64,000 nt of DNA from NCBI GenBank assembly GCA_034086985.1, contig JAXDZG010000023.1, forward strand, positions 62,001 to 126,000. Direction: 5' to 3'. Position 1 is the stretch's first letter. Every line of letters starts with the position of its first letter. The translations under genes were made by a program, and so were the position numbers. Below, piece after piece: positions 35,152-42,837 of the stretch. The notes beneath the pieces are model-generated. The model was not told the DNA's origin. It saw only the letters and a list, made by a program, of their open reading frames with translations, and searched no databases. Origin of the DNA: Phascolarctobacterium_A sp034086985. GTDB lineage: Bacteria > Bacillota > Negativicutes > Acidaminococcales > Acidaminococcaceae.

Positions 35152-35180
35152 ATAATAGCACTTATTCTCAATAAAATCAA
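35152..35180 (-). promoter_or_regulatory. promoter of the riboswitch transcript
   Basis: TTGATT (35180-35175) and TATTAT (35157-35152) are separated by 17 bp on the minus strand, which starts the RNA about 55 nt before the aptamer. The 347-bp gap 34855-35201 is thus fully occupied by promoter, aptamer and terminator. Confidence 0.65.
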
Positions 35181-35201
35181 TAGAGTAATATTAAATTTTG
35201 T

Positions 35202-36530
35202 CTAATTTGTGAAGAGCTTTCTTAAGAGAGGCAAATAACAAGAGAGAACCAGTGACTGTGTCAACATGAAAAGAAGCAACGCCAGCCACAGACCTGCATT
35301 GCCCCAGTGGGGCACAAAAAAGTGCTGGGCCACATAAAAGACGCCCAGGGCAATGAGCATCATATTACGCACGGGAGCGGTGCGGGTAGCACCGCAAAAG
35401 ACGCCGTAGAGCACCATGCCCACACCGGCGCACACCGGGTAAAAAAGCACATACAGGTCATAAGCCTTGGCAGTGGCGATAACCTCCTCGATGCTTGTGA
35501 AAAGGCGAATGCAATAATCGCTGGCAAAATAATAGCTGCCCATAAGTAGGAGGGCTAGTGCTCCCAGCCATTTATAGGTGGTGGCAATGGTTTCTTCAAA
35601 AAGCTGCTTATCCTTACCGCCCACAGCCCGCCCGCTGAAGATGGCCGCGCCATTGGCCATGCCGTCGATGAGATAGCTCATGATGTCCTTCAGCTGCAGG
35701 AGCACAGCATTGGCCGCCAGCACCACTGTGCCCAGGGAAGCACCCACGGCGGCAATAATATTATTCACCGTAAGCAAACAGGCCGTACGGATCATAAGAT
35801 TGGCATTCACCTGCAGCATGCCGATGAACTGGCGCCAGTCTAAGAGCTCGCCCCAAGGCAGCTTGCCATAGTCAAAATCACCGTAGAGATAAATTAAGTA
35901 CGCCCCTAAGACGCCACCATAAATCTGGCTGAGCAGCGTGGCGATGGCTACGCCTGTAATATCCATATGCAGGGTGAAGACAAAAAAGATGCTCAGGGCC
36001 ATATTGAGCACGTTCATGGACACCTGCATAAAGACGCTGGCCCGCACCCTGGTCTGGCCCATGAGCCAGCCCAAGGCCACGTAATTAAAAAGCACCATGG
36101 GAGCGCCCCAGATAAGGATATAATAATAAGTGCGACAGAGAGAATTCACATCACGGGCCGCCCCAATCATGCCTAGATAACAGTCCACAATGGGCTTTTG
36201 TAGCAGAATGCAGGCCAGACTCACGATAATTGCCAGTACTAAAGGCTTAAAAAAGGCCAGCATGCTGAGCCGCCTGTCCATGGCCCCATGGGCCTGAGCC
36301 GCATAGCCCGTAGTGCTTACGCGCAGAAAGCCGAATAGCCAATAAAGATTGTTGAAGAGAATGGCCCCCAAGGACACTGCGGCGATATATTTGGGGTCCG
36401 GCAGCTGGCCCATCACCGCAGTATTCACTGCGCCCATGAGGGGCTGTGTCATGGTCGAAAGCATAAAAGGAACTGTCAGTCCCAGAAACTCCTTGTCAGT
36501 CAGCTTTTCAGTCTGTGCATCCATAGTCAT
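35202..36530 (-). CDS. MATE family multidrug/metabolite efflux transporter
   Basis: This 442-residue protein has twelve predicted helices in two halves. MATE features include the opening LTVPFMLSTMTQPLMGAVNTAVMGQLP and the repeat-like region with AVGASLGTVVLAANAVLLQL in the second half. It probably exports cationic or organic compounds by Na+ or H+ exchange; the substrate is unknown. ATG 36530 is favoured (GAGG about 12 nt upstream); a second ATG lies two codons further in. It is a single gene, divergent from the aspartoacylase-like gene. Confidence 0.9.
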   Translation of the reverse strand: MTMDAQTEKLTDKEFLGLTVPFMLSTMTQPLMGAVNTAVMGQLPDPKYIAAVSLGAILFNNLYWLFGFLRVSTTGYAAQAHGAMDRRLSMLAFFKPLVLAIIVSLACILLQKPIVDCYLGMIGAARDVNSLCRTYYYILIWGAPMVLFNYVALGWLMGQTRVRASVFMQVSMNVLNMALSIFFVFTLHMDITGVAIATLLSQIYGGVLGAYLIYLYGDFDYGKLPWGELLDWRQFIGMLQVNANLMIRTACLLTVNNIIAAVGASLGTVVLAANAVLLQLKDIMSYLIDGMANGAAIFSGRAVGGKDKQLFEETIATTYKWLGALALLLMGSYYFASDYCIRLFTSIEEVIATAKAYDLYVLFYPVCAGVGMVLYGVFCGATRTAPVRNMMLIALGVFYVAQHFFVPHWGNAGLWLALLLFMLTQSLVLSCYLPLLRKLFTN

Positions 36531-36664
36531 GATTTATCCATACCTCACTCTTAATCGGATTGATTTTTATTTATAAAAAGACTCTTGTACGAAAAGATTA
36601 ACACATGTTATAATAATGGTCAAGAGTAAAAATCAACAAGCTAAGCTAGATTAGGAGTGAAGAA

Positions 36665-37639
36665 ATGAGCGATACCCTTAAAATATGCGGTCTAACCGTA
36701 GAGCGCGGCCACAAGCTGCGCACCTATTTACCCGTCCCCGACACCAGTGTGAAAATCCCCTTGACCATTATTAATGGCTGCGAGGACGGCCCCACGTTGC
36801 TCATTACCGCCGGCATCCACGGAGGTGAATACCCCGGCATTGCCGCTGCTATGGAGCTGGGGCGGGATATTGAGCCCGCCGACGTCAACGGCATTTTGAT
36901 TATGATGCATCCCGTGAATATTCAGGGCTTTTGGGCTCGCAGGGAGATGATTGTGCCGGAGGATGGCAAGAATTTAAACCGCGTCTTCCCGGGCGACCCC
37001 CTGGGCACCCTGGCCGACAAGACTGCTTATTTAATCAGCAGCAACTTTTTCCCCATTGCCGATTTTTATGTGGATATGCACAGCGGCGATATTCATGAAA
37101 GCCTGCACCCTTATGTGTACTACCCCGGCCAGCCCACCCCTGAGGTGGAGCGCAAGTCCCGTGCTGTAGCGCGGGTACTGGACATGGAATACATGGTGCG
37201 CTCTTTGGCCACCGGCGGCGCTTATAATTACGCCGCCAGCACAGGGCTGCCCTCCATTCTCATCGAGCGGGGCGGCGCAGGACTGTGCCTGCACGAGGAT
37301 ATCGAGGCCTACAAGGACGATGTGCGCAATATTTTGCGCAAGCTGAAGATGTTCTCCCTGCCGGTGAAGCCACGTCACCACTCTCCTCGCGACGTGGAAA
37401 ACCTCATTTATTTAGAAGCACTGGAGACCGGCTGCTGGCTGCACCATATCCACAGCGGTGATTTTGTGGAGGAGGGCCAGGTGCTGGGCCGCATTACCGA
37501 CGTTTTTGGCAATACCCTGACCACCTACTACGCTGAGCAAACCGGCGTCATCCTCTATGTATGTCCCGCTCTCGCTTCCCCTAAGGGCACCATCCTCGTA
37601 GCCTATGGCACCATTAAGGAGCTGGAGGAGGATTTTTAA
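36665..37639 (+). CDS. succinylglutamate desuccinylase / aspartoacylase family hydrolase
   Basis: This 324-residue zinc hydrolase of the M14-like AstE/AspA family has zinc ligands in AGIHGGEYPG (His, Glu) and VDMHSGDIHE (second His). A conserved GKNLNRVFPGDPLG segment carries the substrate-binding NR pair. The C-terminal half (about residues 235-320) is the beta-rich cap seen in this family. It removes an acyl group from an N-acylated amino acid or similar compound; which one is not known. ATG 36665 follows AGGAGTGAAGAA. It is a single gene ended by a strong terminator. Confidence 0.87.
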   Translation: MSDTLKICGLTVERGHKLRTYLPVPDTSVKIPLTIINGCEDGPTLLITAGIHGGEYPGIAAAMELGRDIEPADVNGILIMMHPVNIQGFWARREMIVPEDGKNLNRVFPGDPLGTLADKTAYLISSNFFPIADFYVDMHSGDIHESLHPYVYYPGQPTPEVERKSRAVARVLDMEYMVRSLATGGAYNYAASTGLPSILIERGGAGLCLHEDIEAYKDDVRNILRKLKMFSLPVKPRHHSPRDVENLIYLEALETGCWLHHIHSGDFVEEGQVLGRITDVFGNTLTTYYAEQTGVILYVCPALASPKGTILVAYGTIKELEEDF

Positions 37640-37659
37640 AACCATTTGCATATGCAAAA

Positions 37660-37707
37660 AAACTCCGCAGAAGCTGCATCCTAAGCCTCTGCGGAGCTTT
37701 TGTTTTT
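37660..37707 (+). terminator. bidirectional Rho-independent terminator
   Basis: CTCCGCAGA and TCTGCGGAG flank an inner GC-rich stem, with T runs on the plus side and A (T on the minus) runs on the other. It separates convergent genes. From here to 37861 only A/T-rich spacer is seen. Confidence 0.88.
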
Positions 37708-37861
37708 CTCAGATGCTGCTCTGTCCCCTAAGCAGCGGTCTTAAAAAAACTGTTAGTGTCTAAAGTGTTGAAAATGCTAAGATTTGTCTATCAAAAAATT
37801 TACAAGGAGGGATTGCTTTATCAGCTTTTATCTAAAAGCCACATACTACAAGAGCTTTATG

Positions 37862-39157
37862 TTAAGCTGCAGCCCCGGCTGCAGCGGGAAAGAAAGGCCA
37901 TACCATGGGTATAACCACGATGGATACTACTAGGCAAACTGCTACCAGACCAGTGCCACACTTTACATAATCCATAAATTTGTACTTACCAGGTCCCAGT
38001 ACCAAAGTGTTAGGCGGTGTACCAACAGGAGAAGCAAAGGCGCAGCTGGAAGCAATCAAAATTGCCATCAAAACAGCCTTAGGAGAAGCACCCATTTGGC
38101 TGGACAGGGCGATGCCTACCGGGCACAGCAGGGCTTTGGAAGCGGTGTTAGACATGAATTGGGTCAGCACTACAGCTAGGCAGAACAGTACAGCCGTTAC
38201 TATATAAGGAGAAGGGTCGCCGCCCATCATCTTGACAGTGGCTTCGGCAATCAATTTGCCTGCACCGCTAGAATTCATGGCATTAGCCACAGGAATCATA
38301 CCTGCGAACAGGAAGATGGTAATCCAGTCGATGGAGTTATAAGCCTGCTTTTCGGTAATGCAGCCTGTCAAAACACACAGTACTGCTCCCACAACAGCGG
38401 CCAGCTCCAAGGGTACCAGGCTAGTTGCCATACACAGGATAACGCCTGTCATAATCAAACCACAGATCAGCTGCTTTCTGGGGCTGTTAGAGGTAGCCTC
38501 GATTTCCTGCTCCACCTCGGCCTCGCTACCCAGCTCAACCACTTCATCAGGCAGGAAATACTTGCCCACGAACATCATGTAAATAATGCCTGCGATGGTA
38601 ATAGGAATGCCGATATAGGCATATTCGAAAAAGCCAAACTGCAAATCCTCCATACCAGCGGCCTTTAAAGCCACATTGGCCAAGATATTAGGCGGAGTAC
38701 CGATCAAGGTAATGGTTCCGCCCAAGCCTGCAGCAAAGGCCAGGGGCATCAGCTCACGGGATTTGGAAATATTAGCGTTGGCGCAAATGCCCAGTACCAC
38801 AGGAATTAAGCAAGCGGTGGTGCCGGTATTGGAGAGGAAGGCAGACATCACAGCGGCAATGATCATAATGCCGAACATGAGGCTGTTTTCACCCTTACCA
38901 AAAAGCTTAACTACAGTACCACCAATTCTTTGGGCCAGACCTGTGTAAAACATGGCTGCACCCACTACAAACATACCACCGAACAGTACTACGGTGGAAT
39001 CGGCCAGTCCCAAGAAGATTTGGTTTTCCGGAACCAGCCCTAAAGCACTACAAGCTACTGCAGCCAATACAGCGGTCATTGCCAAAGGAATCATCTCTGT
39101 TACAAAAAGCAGGGCCACAACAGCTAATAGCAGCAAGCATTTTATTGCTGGACTCAT
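37862..39157 (-). CDS. DASS (SLC13) family sodium:di/tricarboxylate carrier
   Basis: This 431-residue carrier has about eleven helices. It has the two substrate/sodium signatures of the family: SNTGTTACLIPV with ITLIGTPPNILAN in the first repeat, and SNTASKALLCPVG with GTPPNTLVLGPG in the second. Likely substrates are succinate, fumarate, malate or similar anions, in keeping with a succinate-using relative. The start lies 15 bp after the stop of a 69-residue ORF, and the shared promoter upstream has the 26-bp box described separately. A LysR gene is encoded divergently 1 kb away. Confidence 0.9.
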   Translation of the reverse strand: MSPAIKCLLLLAVVALLFVTEMIPLAMTAVLAAVACSALGLVPENQIFLGLADSTVVLFGGMFVVGAAMFYTGLAQRIGGTVVKLFGKGENSLMFGIMIIAAVMSAFLSNTGTTACLIPVVLGICANANISKSRELMPLAFAAGLGGTITLIGTPPNILANVALKAAGMEDLQFGFFEYAYIGIPITIAGIIYMMFVGKYFLPDEVVELGSEAEVEQEIEATSNSPRKQLICGLIMTGVILCMATSLVPLELAAVVGAVLCVLTGCITEKQAYNSIDWITIFLFAGMIPVANAMNSSGAGKLIAEATVKMMGGDPSPYIVTAVLFCLAVVLTQFMSNTASKALLCPVGIALSSQMGASPKAVLMAILIASSCAFASPVGTPPNTLVLGPGKYKFMDYVKCGTGLVAVCLVVSIVVIPMVWPFFPAAAGAAA

Positions 39158-39172
39158 ATTATACCTCCATTC

Positions 39173-39382
39173 TCATTTTTCTTTTCTGATTATATGCACA
39201 TAGCTAAATGCATTTGCAAAGAGCTTGCTATCCTTGCCATTGTAGGGAAAGACACGGCTTTCCTTCTTTCTGTTTTCAATAGCTCGGTAGTAAAACTTTT
39301 TGTCCACTTGTCTGAGGTACTCTCGGATTTTACAATCTTCTTGTTCGTCCTCTATATGGGACATGACTATTGTTGCTTCCAC
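39173..39382 (-). CDS. small protein of unknown function, 69 aa, upstream of the DASS carrier
   Basis: I place the start at GTG 39382, with AAAGGAG 9 nt upstream; a longer frame from 39595 would run through a promoter and a stem-loop and is rejected. The alternative ATG is six codons further in. The product is hydrophilic and basic at the C-terminus (ending YVHIIRKEK) with an acidic start (SHIEDEQED) and no signal or membrane segment. It lies 15 bp ahead of the DASS gene and probably shares its transcript. Its middle (RKKESRVFPYNGKDSKLF) resembles the end part of the next small ORF (RKQNTRLYVKYINGAKLS). No family is recognised. Confidence 0.6.
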   Translation of the reverse strand: MEATIVMSHIEDEQEDCKIREYLRQVDKKFYYRAIENRKKESRVFPYNGKDSKLFANAFSYVHIIRKEK

Positions 39383-39431
39383 TGAACTCAGCTCCTTTCC
39401 TTTATTTTTGAGAGTGCCCTGAACTGTTTTG

Positions 39432-39479
39432 ATTATACAATATATTCCCAAATAAGAAAAATATCTGATTGGCATGAAA
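39432..39479 (-). promoter_or_regulatory. promoter with 26-bp box, copy A (small ORF plus DASS carrier)
   Basis: The box TTTCATGCCAATCAGATATT... (26 bp, 39479-39454 on the minus strand) is followed 16 bp later by the -10 TATAAT (39437-39432). There is no good -35; the box occupies that place. This suggests an activator-dependent promoter. Confidence 0.65.
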
Positions 39480-39529
39480 GCTATATCATTTTTATTATAG
39501 CTTTGTGAAATCCGTTGCTCTCGCCACAA

Positions 39530-39595
39530 AGGCTGACCAGCCCCTGAGGAGCATAGGGAGATCACTGGTACAACGCTCCTGCAGAGGCTGGTCAA
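39530..39595. promoter_or_regulatory. long imperfect stem-loop
   Basis: TGACCAGCC...CTGAGGAGC (39530-39548) pairs with GCTCCTGCAGAGGCTGGTCA (39572-39591), leaving a loop of about 23 nt. It lies in the 327-bp gap 39383-39709 between two small ORFs. There is no T tail on either strand. It could be a processing site or a short structured RNA; otherwise this gap holds only promoter A. Confidence 0.55.
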
Positions 39596-39709
39596 AACAC
39601 AATATCCTATACAATTATTTAGAGGAGAACTGTTTTAATATACTTCCAATAAAAATCTCTTTCTAGCAGCCTTATCCATCTATCGAAGAAGCTCAGTGCT
39701 GGCATGAGC

Positions 39710-39886
39710 TCATCTCCTATTTAATGCGGCCACGGCAGCATCGGAAAGCTTGGCCCCGTTAATGTACTTCACATAGAGGCGTGTATTTTGTTTCCTTTTT
39801 GTATACAAATTGGCCTGTTCTTGGCGTTTATTGTAAAAATAGCCAATTACTCCGCGCTTATTCTGAGACTTTTGTTTTTCTTCCAT
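39710..39886 (-). CDS. small basic protein of unknown function, 58 aa
   Basis: ATG 39886 has an excellent AAGGAGT site 9 nt upstream and its own promoter (39955-40002). The product is strongly basic (MEEKQKSQNKRGVIGYFY at the start, ending ALNRR), lysine/asparagine/arginine rich, with no membrane segment. No family is recognised. It has weak resemblance to the neighbouring 69-residue ORF. The promoter box is shared between the two, so they may be related in function or descent. Confidence 0.6.
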   Translation of the reverse strand: MEEKQKSQNKRGVIGYFYNKRQEQANLYTKRKQNTRLYVKYINGAKLSDAAVAALNRR

Positions 39887-39954
39887 GGTTATTCACTCCT
39901 TTGCTAATGCTATACCTATAATAAACTACAAGGTCTGCAACCTTTGTTGCCTAC

Positions 39955-40002
39955 ATTATACTGCAAAGCTTCCCAGAAGAAAAATATCTAATTGGCATGA
40001 AA
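39955..40002 (-). promoter_or_regulatory. promoter with 26-bp box, copy B (58-aa ORF)
   Basis: The same 26-bp box with one change (TTTCATGCCAATTAGATATT..., 40002-39977) is followed, at exactly the same 16-bp distance as copy A, by TATAAT (39960-39955). The equal geometry argues for a common regulator. Confidence 0.68.
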
Positions 40003-40018
40003 AATATGCTATCGCGTT

Positions 40019-40035
40019 ATATGCATGATGCATAT
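40019..40035. promoter_or_regulatory. 17-bp perfect palindrome in the LysR/small-ORF intergenic region
   Basis: ATATGCATGATGCATAT has two 8-bp arms around a single G. It lies 17 bp upstream of box B and 120 bp before the lysR start, and may be an autoregulatory site. Confidence 0.5.
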
Positions 40036-40154
40036 CATTTCACTTATAGAAAATATTCTGCAGCCTCTTGCTTTCGTATGCAAGCTATGCTAGACTAAAG
40101 AAGTATATTGAGAATCGGTATTATTTGTATATGATATCTAATAGGAGGAATAGC

Positions 40155-41087
40155 ATGGATCTTGATATTTACCGCAATTTCCTAGCCATTGTGGAAGCGG
40201 GCAGCTTTACCGGAGCTGCAGATTTTGTGCACATTGCACAGCCTGCCCTGAGTAAGCAGCTGCGCAATCTAGAGAATTTTTTTGGCACCAAGCTGATTAT
40301 TACCCAACGGGGCAGTCGGCAGCTTCTTCTGACCGAGGCCGGACGAGCCGTTTACCAAAAGGCCAAATACATGTGCTCCCTAGAGGACTTAGCAAAGAGT
40401 GAAATTGAAAACATCGTCGGCGGCGTGATCGGCACCCTGCGCTTTAGCATTGCCAATTCCCGCTCCCCCCTCTTTATCGAATCCTCCCTGAAGGATTTTT
40501 GTCAGCTCTATCCCAATATCAAATGCGAGCTTTTTGAAGCCAGCATTGGCGAGCAAAGCCAGCAGCTGCTCAATGGCATTACGGAGCTGGGCATTTTAAG
40601 CGTGCCCATTACCCATCAGGACAGCTTTGAGGTGTTGTTTCGGCGCAGGGAGGAGCTGGCTGCAGTTTTTCATAAGGAGTCCGTATTTTTAGAGCCTGAA
40701 GCAAAGGGTATTTTCTTAAAGCAGCTGGATGCTGTGCCGGTGAGCCTGTCGGCAGGCTCGGCAGAAATTTTTTTGAAGGCCTGCGAGGAGGCTCATGTCT
40801 CGCCCAGAGTAACCTGCATCAGTACTACTCGCAGCACAGCCTTAGAGTGGACGCGAGTGAAGGCGGCCATTGCCATTGTGCCCGTGGAGCCAAAGGAAAG
40901 CCTAGGAGAAACCTTCGTTATCAAGCCCATTATAGATTTGGAGACAGACATCCATAAAACCGTGGTCAAGGTCAAGGATAGACCCTTATCGGTAGCGGCC
41001 CAGCATTTTTTGCGCTTTTATGCTCGTACTAGGGGCAGCCAGCAGGTGTGCAATCTGGAAGAGCTGCTCAAAAGAGAGGCCATTTAG
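40155..41087 (+). CDS. LysR family transcriptional regulator
   Basis: This 310-residue LTTR has an N-terminal winged helix (IYRNFLAIVEAGSFTGAADF, then QPALSKQLRNLE) and a substrate-binding domain from about residue 90. ATG 40155 (MDLDIYRN) follows AGGAGG 8 nt upstream; an upstream frame from 40068 has no ribosome site. It is transcribed away from the small ORFs and the DASS carrier. The layout makes it a good candidate regulator of the two 26-bp-box promoters, sensing a carboxylate. Confidence 0.9.
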   Translation: MDLDIYRNFLAIVEAGSFTGAADFVHIAQPALSKQLRNLENFFGTKLIITQRGSRQLLLTEAGRAVYQKAKYMCSLEDLAKSEIENIVGGVIGTLRFSIANSRSPLFIESSLKDFCQLYPNIKCELFEASIGEQSQQLLNGITELGILSVPITHQDSFEVLFRRREELAAVFHKESVFLEPEAKGIFLKQLDAVPVSLSAGSAEIFLKACEEAHVSPRVTCISTTRSTALEWTRVKAAIAIVPVEPKESLGETFVIKPIIDLETDIHKTVVKVKDRPLSVAAQHFLRFYARTRGSQQVCNLEELLKREAI

Positions 41088-41118
41088 GCCATTTTGCCCA
41101 TTTTGCATTTATAAAGCA

Positions 41119-41184
41119 AAAAGCTCTGTTCCTTCCCTCAACAGCTTAAGTCTGTCAAGTCAGAAACAGAGCTTTATTATTTTT
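41119..41184 (+). terminator. Rho-independent terminator of the lysR gene
   Basis: AAAGCTCTGTT (41120-41130) pairs with AACAGAGCTTT (41165-41175) over a 34-nt loop, followed by ATTATTTTTC. Confidence 0.75.
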
Positions 41185-41223
41185 CTGAGCTAGCTACCTA
41201 TGCCAGCATAAGCTGCACCAAGC

Positions 41224-41280
41224 TTAGAAGGTAACAGTCAAGTCGGCCCACAGGCGCTTGTCATGTGATTGCCATTCCTG
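41224..41280 (-). pseudogene. relic C-terminus of an outer-membrane porin
   Basis: On the minus strand the frame reads EWQSHDKRLWADLTVTF followed by TAA, with an in-frame TAG just before it. The ending matches the final strand and terminal Phe of the SLH-porin encoded at 43036 (VLWSRLQVTF). No start, signal or upstream barrel is left. It is best read as the leftover tail of a deleted ompM copy. The rest of the 595-bp gap 41088-41682 holds terminators, a stem-loop and one repeat copy. Confidence 0.7.
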
Positions 41281-41439
41281 CTATTCCATATAACAAGTGA
41301 GATAAAAAGCTTAGAATACACACAAATCGCATGAAATCACCCCCAACTCTACCTCCATTATATACCTTGCTTTCATCAAATTCTGTCCACCTTCGACGCA
41401 GTCACCTCTGATAGAAAAAATTTTTAGAGATTTTTAGAA

Positions 41440-41507
41440 AACAACAGCACCCCAGCGCAGCGAAAAAGATGATTACCACAATCTTATCATTCGCCACACT
41501 GAGGTGC
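41440..41507. promoter_or_regulatory. large interrupted stem-loop
   Basis: GCACC, CAG and GCGAA on the left pair with TTCGC, CTGA and GGTGC on the right, with symmetrical internal loops (41443-41503). On the minus strand it is followed by TGTTGTTTTC, so it may end transcripts of the binding-protein gene. Similar hairpins also occur at ends of some insertion sequences, but no transposase is present. Confidence 0.5.
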
Positions 41508-41581
41508 TACTCTTTACCAAAGCCAAAGCCCTTGATATATTCGTGTACTGTAAAACTACAATTATACTGAAAATTTATACC

Positions 41582-41612
41582 TAACGAAACGTTACCGAAA
41601 AGAATGTTCGTT
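41582..41612 (-). repeat. third copy of the short palindromic repeat
   Basis: Read on the minus strand it starts ACGAACATTCTTTTCGG and ends AACGTTTCGTT, matching the two copies at 24302-24379. The terminal pair changes from G-C to A-T, keeping the stem. Confidence 0.6.
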
Positions 41613-41682
41613 TTTAGCTTTATGCAATCATAGACATAGTTAGCCGTTCTCCGCTTACATATTGGGCACTAAGTATAGGTCC

Positions 41683-42768
41683 TTACTTCGCCCTATCTGC
41701 CAGCTTGGCCTCATAAGCCTTATAATTTTCAATCGTCACCACGCCGATGCCGGTATCCACATTCACCTGCTCAGCCTTAGCTCCATTACCCTTAGCCAGC
41801 TCAGCAGCCATATTTACACCGTCATAGCCCATATTATACTGATTTTGTACAATGGAAACAGCCTTAATTTCAGGATTAGCAATCACAGCAGCGGTAGCCT
41901 TAGCATAGTCAAAGCCCACCAGCACTACATCCTTGCGCTTGCTAGCCAAAATCGCCTCAGCCGCATTCAAGGTAGTGCTGTTATTGCAGCTAATAAAGCC
42001 CTTCAAATCGCCAATCTCCTTGAGAGCCTTCTGGCTCAGCTCCATGGACAGGGCCTTATCGCCATAATCCACCATAGCCTTGGGCTCCAGTCTCCAAGCA
42101 CTGGGTGCCTTAGCCTGCCAATAAGCATTCGCGCCCTCAATGCGCTCCACCATATTCTGGCTCTTTAAGCTGCTCACCTTAATAGCCACAGTAGCCTTAT
42201 CCGTATCCTTCAGACCATTAGCACGCAGCAGCTTCAGCATTTCCTCCGCAGCCTTGGAGCCTGCGTCGAAATTATTGGTCATATAAGCAGCGCTGTAGTT
42301 TTTCGTATTCAGGCCCGTATCAATCAAAACCACCGGCAGCTTGCTCTTACGCAGCTCCTCCACCGCAGGGATGAGCTGCACGCTGTCAGAGGGAGCCAAA
42401 ACCAGCGCATCCGCCTTTTTAGCAGCCAGCTCCTTGAGCATCTCCCTTTGGGCCTGCCAATTTACCTCTTTATAGGGACCGCCCACATACACATTGCAGT
42501 CCGCAGCCTGGCCGCCATCCTTGAGGCCCTGCACAACCTGACTCCAATAATTACCCTTGAGAACCTTCAGGACCACGTACACATTCTTGCGCCCCTCTTT
42601 CACCTCGGTCACAGGGGTAAACTCCTGCTTTTCCGGAGCCTTGTTGGCCTTGTCAATAATAGCCTGCTGAGTGCTCTTAGGCGCATCTGCAGCCTTAGGA
42701 CTCTGCCCACAACCAGCCATAGCTAAGGTAAGAATGACACAAAAAAGAAGCATCATAAGTTTTTTCAT
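41683..42768 (-). CDS. orphan sugar-type (LacI/RbsB fold) binding lipoprotein under a Fur-type box
   Basis: This 361-residue lipoprotein has lipobox MAGC and a Peripla_BP_4 fold (NVYVVLKVLKGNYWSQVVQG, ALVLAPSDSVQLIPAVEEL, LPVVLIDTGLN, GFISCNNSTTLNAAEAIL, VVLVGFDYAKAT). Such proteins feed ribose-, galactose- or autoinducer-type ABC importers, yet no permease or ATPase of that class is near. The promoter is perfect and carries a Fur-like palindrome just downstream of -10, which suggests iron control. ATG 42768 is chosen, since GGAGGA lies 6 nt upstream. Confidence 0.85.
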   Translation of the reverse strand: MKKLMMLLFCVILTLAMAGCGQSPKAADAPKSTQQAIIDKANKAPEKQEFTPVTEVKEGRKNVYVVLKVLKGNYWSQVVQGLKDGGQAADCNVYVGGPYKEVNWQAQREMLKELAAKKADALVLAPSDSVQLIPAVEELRKSKLPVVLIDTGLNTKNYSAAYMTNNFDAGSKAAEEMLKLLRANGLKDTDKATVAIKVSSLKSQNMVERIEGANAYWQAKAPSAWRLEPKAMVDYGDKALSMELSQKALKEIGDLKGFISCNNSTTLNAAEAILASKRKDVVLVGFDYAKATAAVIANPEIKAVSIVQNQYNMGYDGVNMAAELAKGNGAKAEQVNVDTGIGVVTIENYKAYEAKLADRAK

Positions 42769-42811
42769 GAATATTCCTCCATCTAACATTTGATTGTGTG
42801 AGAGTGTTAAT

Positions 42812-42830
42812 GAGAACGATTATCGTTTTC
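42812..42830. promoter_or_regulatory. Fur-type box
   Basis: GAGAACGAT-T-ATCGTTTTC is a 9-1-9 palindrome with a single mismatch and agrees with Fur boxes. It lies 7 bp downstream of the -10, so a bound repressor would block transcription start. Confidence 0.75.
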
Positions 42831-42837
42831 TGATAAT

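Noticed and set aside
37798..37900. Short plus-strand ORF after AAGGAGGG
   Set aside because: The only start would be TTG 3 bp after the site, the peptide is about 33 residues and overlaps the DASS gene end.
39173..39595. 140-residue minus-strand version of the small ORF
   Set aside because: It would be translated through a promoter and a long stem-loop and has no ribosome site; the GTG at 39382 does.
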